Assembly (NCBI RefSeq): GCF_018449655.1
Contig: NZ_JAAVUX010000004.1
Location: 62,001 to 126,000 of the forward strand
Length of the DNA: 64,000 nt
Direction of reading: 5' to 3'
Source of the DNA: Pseudomonas sp. dw_358
Lineage (GTDB): Bacteria > Pseudomonadota > Gammaproteobacteria > Pseudomonadales > Pseudomonadaceae
Each line of letters starts with the position of its first letter. Within the stretch, counting starts at the first letter, position 1. The position numbers were made by a program, and so were the translations under genes. The notes under the pieces were generated by a model. It searched no databases. It was not told the DNA's origin and worked only from the letters and a program-made list of their open reading frames with translations. Below, one piece after another: positions 17,532 through 26,557 of the stretch.

Positions 17532-19196
17532 TTACATATTCGGGTAAGTCGGCCCGCCCGAACCTTCAGGCGTCACCCAGGTGATGTTCTGCGAAGGGTC
17601 CTTGATGTCGCAGGTCTTGCAGTGCACGCAGTTCTGAGCGTTGATCTGGAAGCGTTTTTCGCCGTCTTCCCGAGTCACCACCTCGTACACGCCGGCCGGG
17701 CAGTAGCGCTGTGCCGGTTCATCGTAAAGCGGCAGGTTGCGTGCGATCGGAATGTTCGGGTCGGTCAGCTTCAGGTGGCAGGGCTGTTCCTCTTCGTGGT
17801 TGGTGCCGGAGATGAACACCGAGCTGAGTTTGTCGAAACTCAACTTGCCGTCGGGCTTGGGGTAATCGATCTTTTTCGACTCGGCCGCCAGTTTCATGCA
17901 GGCATAGTCCGGCTTGGTGTCGTGCAGGGTGAAGGGCAGCTTGCCCTTGAACCAGTTCTGGTCGACATAGTTGAAGGCACCGCCGATCAGCGCGCCCCAC
18001 TTATGCAAGGCCGGGCCGAAGTTGCGACTGGCAAACAGTTCGTCGTACAGCCAGCTGGCCTTGAAGGCGTCGACATAGCCGGTCAGCAGGTCGCCACCTT
18101 CACGGCCAGCTGCCAGGGCCTCGGCCACGGCGTCGGCGGCGAGCATTCCGGACTTCATGGCGGTGTGGCTGCCCTTGATCTTGGAGAAGTTCAAGGTGCC
18201 CAGGTCGCAGCCGATCAGCGCGCCGCCGGCGAAGACCATCCTGGGCAGCGAATTGAGGCCGCCCTTGCAGATGGCGCGGGCGCCATAGCTGATGCGCTTG
18301 CCGCCTTCCAGGTACTGCTTGAAGACCGGGTGGTGCTTGAGGCGCTGGAACTCGTCGAACGGTGACAGATACGGGTTGGCGTAGGACAGGTCGACGATCA
18401 GGCCCACCACCACCTGGTTGTTTTCCAGGTGATAAAGGAAGGAGCCGCCGGTGTTTTCATGGCCCATGATTTCCAGCGGCCAGCCGGCGGTGTGCATTAC
18501 CAGGCCCGCTTGATGTTTGGCTGGGTCGACTTCCCAGATTTCCTTGAGGCCGATGCCGTAGTGCTGGGCGTCGGCGTCGCTGTCCAGGTGGTAGCGCTTG
18601 ATCAGCTGCTTGCCGATGTGGCCACGGCAGCCTTCGGCAAACAGCGTGTACTTGCCGCGCAGTTCCATGCCGGGGGTGTACATGCCGTCCTTGGGCTGGC
18701 CCTCGCGGTCCACGCCCATGTCGCCGATCAGGATGCCGCGCACCACGCCGTTTTCATCGATCAGCGCTTCCTGGGCAGCAAAGCCTGGGTAAACCTCGAC
18801 GCCGAGGTTCTCGGCCTGCTGCGCCAGCCAGCGGCACAGGTTGCCCAGGGAGATGATGTAGTTGCCTTCGTTATGCATGGTGTGCGGTACGAAGGCGTCG
18901 GGAATCTTGCTGGCGCTCTCGGCGTTTTTCAGCACATAGATGTCATCGCGCTTGACCGGGGTGTTCAAAGGCGCGCCCAGGGCTTTCCAGTCCGGGAACA
19001 GTTCGTCCAGCGCACGGGGTTCGAACACCGCGCCGGACAGGATGTGAGCACCCACTTCGGAGCCTTTCTCGACCACGCAGACGCTGATCTCGCTACCGGC
19101 TTCGGCGGCTTTCTGCTTGAGTCGGCAGGCAGCAGACAGGCCAGCGGGGCCAGCCCCGACAATGACCACGTCGAATTCCATGTATTCGCGTTCCAC
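17532..19196 (-). CDS. Electron-transfer flavoprotein:ubiquinone oxidoreductase
   Basis: 554 residues. It takes electrons from reduced ETF to ubiquinone at the inner membrane. N-terminal FAD site FDVVIVGAGPAGLSAACRLK (residues 8-27), central region with GCDLGTLNFSKIKGSHTAMKS, and a C-terminal 4Fe-4S cluster domain with NCVHCKTCDIKDPSQNITW. The start is a GTG at 19196 preceded by GGAGA; the ATG at 19181 has no ribosome site. It is divergent from etfB-etfA, its direct electron source, and shares a control region with them. This corresponds to P. aeruginosa PA2953 (from memory). Often named etfD or etfQO; no symbol is given because usage varies. Confidence 0.97.
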   Translation of the reverse strand: MEREYMEFDVVIVGAGPAGLSAACRLKQKAAEAGSEISVCVVEKGSEVGAHILSGAVFEPRALDELFPDWKALGAPLNTPVKRDDIYVLKNAESASKIPDAFVPHTMHNEGNYIISLGNLCRWLAQQAENLGVEVYPGFAAQEALIDENGVVRGILIGDMGVDREGQPKDGMYTPGMELRGKYTLFAEGCRGHIGKQLIKRYHLDSDADAQHYGIGLKEIWEVDPAKHQAGLVMHTAGWPLEIMGHENTGGSFLYHLENNQVVVGLIVDLSYANPYLSPFDEFQRLKHHPVFKQYLEGGKRISYGARAICKGGLNSLPRMVFAGGALIGCDLGTLNFSKIKGSHTAMKSGMLAADAVAEALAAGREGGDLLTGYVDAFKASWLYDELFASRNFGPALHKWGALIGGAFNYVDQNWFKGKLPFTLHDTKPDYACMKLAAESKKIDYPKPDGKLSFDKLSSVFISGTNHEEEQPCHLKLTDPNIPIARNLPLYDEPAQRYCPAGVYEVVTREDGEKRFQINAQNCVHCKTCDIKDPSQNITWVTPEGSGGPTYPNM

Positions 19197-19287
19197 AGGT
19201 TTTCTCCTACCAGGCTCATCAGGCCTTGTTTCTAATGGGTGTCAACAGGCGCGCGGGTGCCAAGGGCGCTTTTTCCACGGGCGGCGC

Positions 19288-19316
19288 ATTATATCTACAC
19301 CACTCGCAGGGTCCAA
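19288..19316 (-). promoter_or_regulatory. Sigma-70 promoter of the ETF-QO gene
   Basis: Read on the minus strand: TTGGAC (19316-19311), 17 bases, TATAAT (19293-19288). The GTG start is about 90 bases downstream. The match to consensus is very good. Confidence 0.75.
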
Positions 19317-19318
19317 TA

Positions 19319-19332
19319 CAAACGTTTGTTTG
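19319..19332. promoter_or_regulatory. Candidate PsrA operator CAAAC-N4-GTTTG
   Basis: CAAACGTTTGTTTG fits the reported PsrA consensus (G/C)AAAC-N2-4-GTTT(G/C). It lies just upstream of the -35 of the ETF-QO promoter. PsrA is the long-chain-fatty-acid-responsive TetR regulator, and etf genes were reported in its regulon in P. aeruginosa (from memory). A site here would tie both divergent operons to fatty-acid oxidation. Confidence 0.6.
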
Positions 19333-19643
19333 AAATGTCTACAGGGCAGATTAACCGCAGCCGGCAAGGGCGTGACCGGTGGGTTCCGCGTATTGACCGG
19401 TTGGGGCTATGCGGTCAAGATACGGTCGGTTTTGCGTATGACATAGCTCATTCGCGACACCTCAGGAGCCCCTGTAAAAATCAGGCGCGAGCCTCTGTCG
19501 ATACGCTTTGCAGCAATTTGTCGTGAAGTTTACACGGGGAGAGCCCTTTCACGCACGGTCTGCCGCGTTTTTACAGGTGCCCTTGGGCCAATGAACGACG
19601 CCTGCGGGCGACTTTCTTTTCACCGGAGAGTAACGAGGAATCC

Positions 19644-20393
19644 ATGAAGGTTCTTGTAGCTATCAAACGAGTGGTTGATTACAACGTCAAGGTTCGCGTC
19701 AAGGCGGACAACTCCGGCGTCGATCTGGCTAACGTCAAGATGTCGATGAACCCCTTCTGCGAGATCGCGGTAGAAGAAGCCGTGCGTCTGAAAGAGAAGG
19801 GTGTGGCCAGCGAGATCGTCGTGGTCACAGTGGGTCCGAGCACCGCTCAGGAACAGCTGCGCACCGCCCTGGCACTGGGCGCCGACCGCGCCATTCTGAT
19901 CGAACACGCCGAAGACCTGACCTCCCTGGCCGTGGCCAAGCTGCTCAAGGCCGTGGTCGACAAGGAACAGCCACAACTGGTGATCCTCGGCAAGCAGGCC
20001 ATCGACAGTGACAACAACCAGACCGGGCAGATGCTGGCGGCGCTGAGCGGCTACGCCCAGGGCACCTTCGCCTCCAAGGTCGAAGTCAACGGCGACAAGG
20101 TCAACGTCACGCGCGAAGTGGACGACGGTCTGCAGACCGTGGCCCTGAGCCTGCCGGCCATCGTCACCACCGACCTGCGCCTGAACGAGCCACGCTATGC
20201 TTCCTTGCCCAACATCATGAAGGCCAAGAAGAAGCCGCTGGAAACCGTCACTCCTGAAGCCCTGGGCGTTTCGGTGGCCTCCACCAACAAGACCTTGAAA
20301 GTCGAAGCACCGGCTGTGCGCAGCGCGGGCATCAAGGTCAAGTCGGTGGCCGAACTGGTCGAGAAACTGAAAAACGAAGCGAAGGTGATCTGA
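19644..20393 (+). CDS. etfB: Electron-transfer flavoprotein beta subunit
   Basis: 249 residues, the beta chain of ETF. It starts [20 protein letters not shown], as in all bacterial EtfB, and carries the ETF beta signature region ([27 protein letters not shown]; in pieces [13 protein letters not shown] and [24 protein letters not shown]). It binds AMP and forms a heterodimer with EtfA that collects electrons from acyl-CoA dehydrogenases. A GAG-rich ribosome site (GGAGAG) lies upstream. It is followed after 2 bases by etfA, so the two are translationally linked. Confidence 0.97.
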   Translation: MKVLVAIKRVVDYNVKVRVKADNSGVDLANVKMSMNPFCEIAVEEAVRLKEKGVASEIVVVTVGPSTAQEQLRTALALGADRAILIEHAEDLTSLAVAKLLKAVVDKEQPQLVILGKQAIDSDNNQTGQMLAALSGYAQGTFASKVEVNGDKVNVTREVDDGLQTVALSLPAIVTTDLRLNEPRYASLPNIMKAKKKPLETVTPEALGVSVASTNKTLKVEAPAVRSAGIKVKSVAELVEKLKNEAKVI

Positions 20394-20395
20394 AC

Positions 20396-21340
20396 ATGAC
20401 TATTCTGGTTATCGCTGACTACGTCACCGAAGGGCAGGTCCACACCGCCGTTGCGCCTTCCACCCTCAACACCGTGGCCGCAGCTGCCAAGATCGGTGGC
20501 GATGTGCACGTCCTGGTCGTCGGTCAAGGCGTGGACGCCGTGGCCCAGGCTGCTGCCAGGATCGCCGGCGTGGCGAAAGTGCTGGTGGCCGACAACGCCG
20601 CCTACGCCCATCAGCTGCCGGAAAACGTCGCGCCGCTGATCGTCGAACTGGCATCTGGCTACAGCCACGTACTGGCCGCTGCCACTGCCAACGGCAAGAA
20701 CATCCTGCCGCGCGTCGCTGCACAGCTGGACGTCGATCAGATCTCGGAAATCGTTTCGGTCGAGTCGGCCGATACCTTCAAGCGGCCGATCTACGCCGGC
20801 AACGCCATCGCCACCGTGCAATCGACGGCGGCCATCAAGGTCATCACCGTGCGTGCCACCGGCTTCGACGCCGTCTCGGCCGAAAGTGGCTCGGCGGCGG
20901 TCGAAGCTGTGTCGGCTGCCCACGATGCAGGCAAATCTTCCTTCGTCGGCGAAGAGCTGGCCAAGTCCGATCGTCCCGAACTGACCGCAGCCAAGATCGT
21001 CGTTTCCGGCGGCCGCGGCATGCAGAACGGTGATAACTTCAAGCACCTGTACGCCCTGGCCGACAAGCTCGGCGCCGCCGTGGGTGCCTCGCGCGCCGCC
21101 GTCGATGCCGGCTTCGTGCCCAACGACATGCAGGTCGGCCAGACCGGCAAGATCGTCGCGCCGCAGCTGTACATTGCCGTCGGCATCTCCGGCGCGATCC
21201 AGCACCTGGCCGGCATGAAGGACTCCAAGGTGATCGTCGCGATCAACAAGGACGAAGAAGCACCGATTTTCCAGGTGGCTGACTATGGCCTGGTGGCGGA
21301 TCTGTTCGAAGCCGTGCCTGAGTTTGAAAAGCTGGTCTGA
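20396..21340 (+). CDS. etfA: Electron-transfer flavoprotein alpha subunit
   Basis: 314 residues. The C-terminal FAD-binding domain is clear: [39 protein letters not shown], then [20 protein letters not shown] and [20 protein letters not shown]. The N-terminal domain starts [20 protein letters not shown]. It binds FAD and passes electrons to the ETF-QO encoded on the other strand. The start lies 2 bases after the etfB stop. A long hairpin followed by a T-rich tract ends the operon. Confidence 0.97.
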   Translation: MTILVIADYVTEGQVHTAVAPSTLNTVAAAAKIGGDVHVLVVGQGVDAVAQAAARIAGVAKVLVADNAAYAHQLPENVAPLIVELASGYSHVLAAATANGKNILPRVAAQLDVDQISEIVSVESADTFKRPIYAGNAIATVQSTAAIKVITVRATGFDAVSAESGSAAVEAVSAAHDAGKSSFVGEELAKSDRPELTAAKIVVSGGRGMQNGDNFKHLYALADKLGAAVGASRAAVDAGFVPNDMQVGQTGKIVAPQLYIAVGISGAIQHLAGMKDSKVIVAINKDEEAPIFQVADYGLVADLFEAVPEFEKLV

Positions 21341-21382
21341 TTCAACCATTCCTGAGCGTCCTGGCGCTCCGGGAGCGCGAAG

Positions 21383-21438
21383 CCCGCAATGGGTTCACCC
21401 GAATGATCGGTGTGATACCCGGTGCGGGTTTTGTGTTT
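21383..21438 (+). terminator. Long-stem terminator after etfA
   Basis: Outer stem CCCGCA (21383-21388) with TGCGGG (21423-21428), with inner pairing of GGGT, TCAC and CCGA with TCGG, GTGA and ACCC, followed by TTTTGTGTTTT. It is 43 bases after the etfA stop. Confidence 0.75.
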
Positions 21439-21737
21439 TCATGACGGTCAAATAGACGCGCTGATGGCGCACGCCTGCAACAGCGCCATCCGGCGCCGTG
21501 CCGACCCTCTTGTCTCTGGGGCCTGCCCACCTGGGAAAACAGAAGAGGGTAATGAACCTCATCCGACGGCAGTGCCAGTATTGGTCGCACTGGGGCTGGC
21601 GGCGATTTATCTGCCGTTTGTCGGGGGGCCAGAATACGCCACCTGTGCAGGATCCCGAGCCTTTCCAAGGCAAACCTGGACCTCGTCAACCGCATCGACT
21701 GACGGCAAGCAATCCCGTTCGGTTTTTGCTATCGTGC

Positions 21738-21765
21738 CAACTGTCCCCGTACACTTGGCAACTGT
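21738..21765. promoter_or_regulatory. Direct repeat CAACTGT, 21-base period, upstream of the MocR gene
   Basis: CAACTGT at 21738-21744 and again at 21759-21765, two helical turns apart, each followed by a C-rich stretch. TGCCAA (21735) and TTGGCA (21755) also form an inverted pair. MocR regulators often bind direct repeats near their own promoters, so this is a plausible autoregulatory site. Confidence 0.35.
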
Positions 21766-21833
21766 ACTCCCGCCGGTCATCCCATGAATCCGGTGGGTCT
21801 TACCCTGCAGTGCGACCCCCGACAGAGCCGCCC

Positions 21834-23282
21834 ATGACCAGCCTCCTGCTATATCAGCGTATTGCCCAGCAACTGGCCGAAGACATCCGCCGGGGCGTCT
21901 ATCAGCCCGGCGAAAAAGTGCCATCGGTGCGCAAGATGAGCTCGCAGCTCAATGTCAGCCACGCCACCGTATTGCAGGCCTATGCGAATCTTGAGGATCA
22001 GGGGCTGATTCGCGCGCGGCCGCAGTCGGGCTATTATGTGCATCAGACTCCGGCGCTGACCGCCGCCACCCCGGACATCGCGCGGGTCGAGCGGCCAGGG
22101 TTGGTGACCCGGGGCAGCATCATCCAACAGGTACTGGACGAGTCCCGACGCGACGGGGTCTTTCCGTTGGGGGCGGCGACGCCAAGGGTTGATTATCTGC
22201 CAGTCCGCGCGCTGCACCAGCAATTGGCCAAGGTCACCCGCTTTCAAAGCCCCCGCGCCTTCAGCTACATGTTCAGCCCAGGTTTCGAGCCCTTGCGCCG
22301 TCAGGTCGCCATCCGCATGCGCGATGCGGGCGTGGTGGTAGACCCCTCGGAAGTGGTGATTACCCACGGTTGCGTCGATGCCTTGCAGATGTCCTTGCGG
22401 GTGCTGACCCGGCCGGGTGACCTGATCGCCGCTGAATCGCCGACCTATTACGGTCTGTTGCAACTGGCCGATCTGCTGGGCCTCAAAGTCATCGAAATCC
22501 CCAGTGACCCCACCACCGGCATCAGCCTGGAAGCCTTGCAGCTGGCCGCCAATCAATGGTCGATCAAGGCGCTGGTGCTGACCCCGCGCTTGAGCAATCC
22601 GCTGGGCGGGACCATGCCGGAAGAGCGGATGAAGCAGTTGTTGCGGCTGGTGTCCGACTTCGACATTCAGGTGGTGGAGGACGACATCTATGGCGAATTG
22701 ATGTTCGAGCAGGGCAAGACCAAGGCGCTCAAGGCCTATGACCGGCTTGGACAGGTCATCTACTGTTCGAGCTTTTCCAAGACCTTGTCGCCGGGGGTGC
22801 GAGTGGGTTGGATGATCGCCGGCAAGTATCAGCCGCAGATCGAGCGCTTGCAGACCTTCACCACCCATTCGGCGTGCAGCGTGACCCAGATGGGCATTGC
22901 CAGTTATCTGGAAAATGGCGGTTACGACCGTCACTTGCGGTTTATTCGTCAGGAATACCGCAAGAACCTCAGCGCCTATCAACTGGCAGTGCAGCAATAC
23001 TTTCCCGAGGGCACGCAGATCACTCGGCCCAGTGGCGGTTTCATCCTGTGGGTAAGCCTGCCGGGGCGGGTCAACACCCAGGAATTGCACGTGCGGGCGC
23101 TGGAGCAGGGCATCAGCATTGCCCCAGGCTTGATCTTCAGCAACACGGAACAATTCAATCACTGCATCCGTCTCAATTGTGGGATCCCGTGGAATCGCGA
23201 GGGGGATCGAGCGCTGATGACGTTGGGCATGCTGGCCACCCAGCTGTGTCTTGAAGTGGCTTCAGGCCAAAGCCTCTACTGA
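21834..23282 (+). CDS. MocR/GntR-family regulator with aminotransferase-like domain
   Basis: 482 residues. An N-terminal GntR winged helix (QRIAQQLAEDIRRGVYQPGE, VPSVRKMSSQLNVSHATVLQ, GLIRARPQSGYYVH; residues 8-70) is fused to a fold-type I PLP domain. The PLP lysine is Lys316 in CSSFSKTLSPGVRVGWM, and ITHGCVDALQMSLR and VVEDDIYGELMF are as in the aminotransferase fold. Start ATG at 21834 is set by where the GntR homology begins; a nearby ATG at 21784 is out of frame. It stands alone. The effector may be an amino acid or PLP itself; the target is unknown. Confidence 0.93.
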   Translation: MTSLLLYQRIAQQLAEDIRRGVYQPGEKVPSVRKMSSQLNVSHATVLQAYANLEDQGLIRARPQSGYYVHQTPALTAATPDIARVERPGLVTRGSIIQQVLDESRRDGVFPLGAATPRVDYLPVRALHQQLAKVTRFQSPRAFSYMFSPGFEPLRRQVAIRMRDAGVVVDPSEVVITHGCVDALQMSLRVLTRPGDLIAAESPTYYGLLQLADLLGLKVIEIPSDPTTGISLEALQLAANQWSIKALVLTPRLSNPLGGTMPEERMKQLLRLVSDFDIQVVEDDIYGELMFEQGKTKALKAYDRLGQVIYCSSFSKTLSPGVRVGWMIAGKYQPQIERLQTFTTHSACSVTQMGIASYLENGGYDRHLRFIRQEYRKNLSAYQLAVQQYFPEGTQITRPSGGFILWVSLPGRVNTQELHVRALEQGISIAPGLIFSNTEQFNHCIRLNCGIPWNREGDRALMTLGMLATQLCLEVASGQSLY

Positions 23283-23394
23283 TCCGACATAAATATTTAC
23301 TGATTGTTTACCTCAGTGGTGTGGGTTGGCCCTTGTCAATGGCTAGCCACACGGTGAGCATATAAACCCCCTGTTTCAGTTGTAACACCTGCCT

Positions 23395-23853
23395 ATGACT
23401 GCCCTGCGTTGTGTTGTTGTGCTGCTGTTGGGTCTTGCCACGCCGTTTACCTGCGTCTGGTCGGCTGCGGCCGTGGATTCGGCCGGTGCCCCGGTCAAGG
23501 CACAGGTGCACAAGAGCCCCATGGCCAAACCCACCCTCAAGGACAAGAAAAAGGCCACGTCCGCCAGCAAGACCAAGTCGCGCAAGGAAGCCGATGCCAT
23601 CGCCGCACCCGTGCCCAAGGCCAAACTGGACCTGAGCCTGCCGGCCGCCATGGTCAAGGACTTGCATCCCCCCGGCAAACCGGCCGCGGTACCCGTACAT
23701 GATGGCTACTTGCCGCCGTTGTTTCCCGACAAGAAGCCGGACGATTCGTACCAGATCAACCCACGCCTGCTGAGCAACGAGATGCAGCTGCAATTGCGCA
23801 ATGAAGACCGCAAGATCGACGGTGCAGCGCTGGATTTCGAATTCAAGCAGTGA
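23395..23853 (+). CDS. Secreted lysine-rich hypothetical protein (152 aa)
   Basis: 152 residues with a classical signal peptide (MTALRCVVVLLLGLATPFTC, cleavage likely near VWSAAA). The mature part is basic and low-complexity (KPTLKDKKKATSASKTKSRK, residues about 43-64), then a proline-rich stretch, and it ends in a more ordered piece (INPRLLSNEMQLQLRNEDRK). It is probably periplasmic and perhaps associated with DNA, cell wall or another acidic polymer, but that is a guess. It looks like a Pseudomonas-conserved protein; I do not know a function. The next gene starts 99 bases downstream. Confidence 0.75.
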   Translation: MTALRCVVVLLLGLATPFTCVWSAAAVDSAGAPVKAQVHKSPMAKPTLKDKKKATSASKTKSRKEADAIAAPVPKAKLDLSLPAAMVKDLHPPGKPAAVPVHDGYLPPLFPDKKPDDSYQINPRLLSNEMQLQLRNEDRKIDGAALDFEFKQ

Positions 23854-23952
23854 TTGCGGAGACATCACGGGTCGGTAATTTGCGTTTCAAACGTGCGTTT
23901 AAGCGGTTAACATCGAACTCCGTTCATTGCCTGTCTCAGAGGGTGTTGCCCC

Positions 23953-24204
23953 ATGAATTGCCGTGAAGGCTGCGGCGCTTGCTGCATTGCGCCCTCTATC
24001 AGCAGTCCGATCCCTGGCATGCCGCAAGGCAAGCCGGCGGGCCAGCGTTGCGTGCAGCTGTCGGCCGCCAACCTGTGCCAGATTTTCGGCCAGCCCGAGC
24101 GGCCGGCGGTGTGCAGCGTGTTCAGCGCCGCGCCCGACGTGTGCGGCGAGACCGACGAGCAGGCGCTGCAGTTGCTGACCTGGTGGGAACAGGCCACTGC
24201 CTGA
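23953..24204 (+). CDS. YkgJ-family cysteine-cluster protein
   Basis: 83 residues. The N-terminus MNCREGCGACCIAPSISSPI carries the CxxxCGxCC cluster, and further cysteines (RCVQL, LCQIF, VCSVF, VCGET) complete the set typical of UPF0153/YkgJ proteins, which are thought to bind a Zn or Fe-S centre. In many Pseudomonas the family occurs as this short form. It lies 33 bases upstream of the START-domain gene and may be in one transcript with it. Role unknown. Confidence 0.88.
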   Translation: MNCREGCGACCIAPSISSPIPGMPQGKPAGQRCVQLSAANLCQIFGQPERPAVCSVFSAAPDVCGETDEQALQLLTWWEQATA

Positions 24205-24237
24205 GCGGATTCGATTGACCACAACAAGGATAAAATC

Positions 24238-24849
24238 ATGGCATCGCTTCACCGAATGGCAGTTGTCTGCGGGCTGGCGGCATCGCTCGGTATTATTTCT
24301 CAGGTTCAGGCCGAGGATTGGCAGACCGCCAAGCAGGCCGATGGCATCACCGTCTCCCTGAGCAGTGTGCCGGGGTCGGAATACAAGGCGTATCGCGGCG
24401 TGGTGCTGATCAACGCCAGCGTGGCGAAGATCCGTGCCTTGCAGGAAGACGTGGTGACGGCGTGCCGTTGGATACATGAATGCAAAATGCAGAAGCTGCT
24501 GAAAGCCGAAGGCGACCAGGCCTGGACTTATACCCAGTTCGATACGCCCTGGCCGGTGACGCCTCGTGACTCGGTGCTGCACGTGACCAATTCGATCGGT
24601 ACAGATGGCACCGTGACACGAAAACTCGAGGGTGTACCCAACTATCTGCCCGAGGAGAAGGGCTTCGTACGGGTCGCCCAGGTGGAAGGTTTTTGGAAAC
24701 TCGTGCCCAAAGGGCCGGCCAGCACCGAGGTGACGTATCAGGTACACACCGAACCTGGCGGCAGCGTGCCGTCGTTCGTGGCCAACAAATTTGTGGTGGA
24801 CGCGCCGTTCAACACGCTCAAAGCGCTGAAAGAACACGCCGAGCAATAA
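24238..24849 (+). CDS. START-domain (lipid-binding) periplasmic protein
   Basis: 203 residues with a signal peptide (MASLHRMAVVCGLAASLGII, cleavage after VQA). The mature protein shows the START/Bet v1-like pattern DGITVSLSSVPGSEYKAYRG, VLQED-type helix, WIHECKMQKLLKAEGDQAW, then TPWPVTPRDSVLHVTN and VEGFWKLVPKGPASTEVTYQ. This is the same layout as other bacterial secreted START proteins. It is expected to bind a hydrophobic ligand in the periplasm, but the ligand is unknown. It converges with gltA across a strong bidirectional terminator. Confidence 0.9.
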   Translation: MASLHRMAVVCGLAASLGIISQVQAEDWQTAKQADGITVSLSSVPGSEYKAYRGVVLINASVAKIRALQEDVVTACRWIHECKMQKLLKAEGDQAWTYTQFDTPWPVTPRDSVLHVTNSIGTDGTVTRKLEGVPNYLPEEKGFVRVAQVEGFWKLVPKGPASTEVTYQVHTEPGGSVPSFVANKFVVDAPFNTLKALKEHAEQ

Positions 24850-24860
24850 CTGAAGCGTAT

Positions 24861-24891
24861 AAAAAACCCGCCATTTTTGACGGGTTTTTTT
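24861..24891. terminator. Bidirectional terminator between START gene and gltA
   Basis: AAAAAACCCG and CGGGTTTTTT arms with a short loop, giving T-runs on both strands. It lies between two convergent genes. Confidence 0.92.
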
Positions 24892-24906
24892 GTGCCGGAC
24901 AGACCC

Positions 24907-26196
24907 TTATTTACGGTCTTCCAGCTTGCTCACGTCACGTGACGGCGATCCGGTGTACAGCTGGCGCGGACGCCCGATCTTGTACGGGCTGGAGAGCATT
25001 TCCTTCCAGTGCGAGATCCAGCCGACGGTGCGGGCGAGGGCGAAGATCACTGTGAACATGCTGGTGGGAATGCCGATCGCCTTGAGGATGATCCCCGAGT
25101 AGAAGTCGACGTTCGGGTACAGCGAGCGCTCGATGAAGTACGGGTCGGTCAGGGCGATCTCTTCCAGGCGCATGGCCAGTTCGAGTTGCGGATCGTTGTT
25201 GATGCCCAGTTCCTTCAGCACTTCGTCGCAGGTCTTTTTCATGACCGTGGCACGAGGGTCGCGGTTCTTGTAGACGCGGTGACCGAAGCCCATCAGCTTG
25301 AACGGATCGTTCTTGTCCTTGGCCTTGGCAATGAAGGTGTCGATGTTCGAGACATCGCCAATTTCATCGAGCATGGTCAGCACGGCTTCGTTCGCACCGC
25401 CGTGGGCAGGGCCCCAGAGCGCGGCGATACCAGCAGCGATACAGGCGAACGGGTTGGCCCCCGAAGAGCCCGCCAGGCGCACTGTGGAGGTCGAGGCGTT
25501 CTGTTCGTGGTCCGCATGGAGGATGAAGATCCGGTCCATGGCCTTGGCCAGCACCGGGCTGATCGGTTTGATCTCGCACGGCGTGTTGAACATCATGTGC
25601 AGGAAGTTTTCCGCGTACGACAGGTCGTTGCGCGGGTACATCATGGGCTGGCCCATGGAGTACTTGTACACCATCGCTGCCAGGGTCGGCATTTTCGCGA
25701 CCAGACGCACCGCCGAGATTTCACGGTGCTGCGGGTTATTGATGTCCAGCGAGTCGTGGTAGAAGGCCGACAGGGCGCCGACCACGCCGCACATCACCGC
25801 CATCGGGTGCGCGTCGCGACGGAAACCGTTGAAGAAGGTCTTCAGCTGTTCGTGAACCATGGTGTGGTTCTTGATGGTGACGACGAAGGCGGCCTTTTGC
25901 TCGGCGGTGGGCAATTCGCCGTTGAGCAGCAGGTAGCAGGTCTCGAGGTAGTCCGACTGTTCGGCCAGTTGCTCGATAGGGTAGCCGCGGTGCAGCAGGA
26001 TGCCTTGATCACCGTCAATGTAGGTGATCTTCGACTCGCACGAAGCGGTCGACATGAATCCAGGGTCGAAGGTAAAACGGCCCGTGGCGGTCAGGCTCCG
26101 GACGTCGATCACATCGGGACCCACGGTGCCGGTTAAAATCGGCAGCTCGACGGGGGCTGCGCCCTCGATGATCAACTGCGCTTTTTTGTCAGCCAT
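24907..26196 (-). CDS. gltA: Citrate synthase (type II, hexameric)
   Basis: 429 residues, the size of Gram-negative NADH-sensitive citrate synthases. Catalytic residues are His265 ([10 protein letters not shown]), His306 ([13 protein letters not shown]) and Asp364 (PNVDFYSGI), in line with E. coli His264, His305 and Asp362. It condenses oxaloacetate and acetyl-CoA in the first TCA step. It is divergent from the sdh-suc operon, which encodes the later steps; each has its own promoter in the 361-base gap. Ribosome site AGGAGG (reverse strand) is 5 bases before the ATG at 26196. Confidence 0.98.
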   Translation of the reverse strand: MADKKAQLIIEGAAPVELPILTGTVGPDVIDVRSLTATGRFTFDPGFMSTASCESKITYIDGDQGILLHRGYPIEQLAEQSDYLETCYLLLNGELPTAEQKAAFVVTIKNHTMVHEQLKTFFNGFRRDAHPMAVMCGVVGALSAFYHDSLDINNPQHREISAVRLVAKMPTLAAMVYKYSMGQPMMYPRNDLSYAENFLHMMFNTPCEIKPISPVLAKAMDRIFILHADHEQNASTSTVRLAGSSGANPFACIAAGIAALWGPAHGGANEAVLTMLDEIGDVSNIDTFIAKAKDKNDPFKLMGFGHRVYKNRDPRATVMKKTCDEVLKELGINNDPQLELAMRLEEIALTDPYFIERSLYPNVDFYSGIILKAIGIPTSMFTVIFALARTVGWISHWKEMLSSPYKIGRPRQLYTGSPSRDVSKLEDRK

Positions 26197-26254
26197 GTGG
26201 CCTCCTATTAATGCTTGGTATCATCAGACAGACCCCCCACGCAGGGCCCGCACC

Positions 26255-26282
26255 ACTATAGTGTGATAAACACGAATGTCAA
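26255..26282 (-). promoter_or_regulatory. Sigma-70 promoter of gltA
   Basis: Minus strand: TTGACA (26282-26277), 16 bases, TATAGT (26260-26255). It is a near-consensus housekeeping promoter, about 60 bases upstream of the gltA start. Confidence 0.8.
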
Positions 26283-26410
26283 TTTGCCGCAGGGACTGCC
26301 GTGCAGGCGGGCTGGCACGCGGCTTTCAGATGAATTTTTCTATCGATGATTTCATCCTCCCGATGCATTCAAGGTTGACAGATTGGTTGTACGATGACTC
26401 GGTGATCACG

Positions 26411-26439
26411 TTGTCATTAGTAGACTAACTGTCTATACT
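26411..26439 (+). promoter_or_regulatory. Sigma-70 promoter of sdhCDAB-suc operon
   Basis: TTGTCA (26411-26416), 17 bases, TATACT (26434-26439). It is the best promoter match in the gap and predicts a leader of about 110 bases before the sdhC GTG. Confidence 0.7.
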
Positions 26440-26557
26440 CGGCAGCCGACCGCCAGGGGCTTTTCAAGCGCCTAACGGGGTCGTCACTTCCTGGGTGGTG
26501 GGTACCTGACCAGTACACTTCCCGACAACTTGCCCTGCTTGCTAGGGGCTCTTCAGT

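Larger units (their letters stand above)
19197..19643. other. Divergent control region of ETF-QO and etfBA
   Basis: About 450 bases between the two divergent operons. It holds a leftward sigma-70 promoter next to a PsrA-like site (19288-19332), and a direct repeat TGACCGGT at 19373-19380 and 19394-19401 (21-base period, each followed by a G-run). I could not place the etfB promoter with confidence; it should lie between about 19400 and 19620. Confidence 0.6.
21341..21833. other. Intergenic region etfA to MocR gene
   Basis: About 490 bases holding the etfA terminator (21383-21438), then roughly 290 bases in which no gene is convincing, and a direct repeat upstream of the MocR gene (21738-21765). 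Open frames here lack ribosome sites and are read as chance. Confidence 0.5.
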
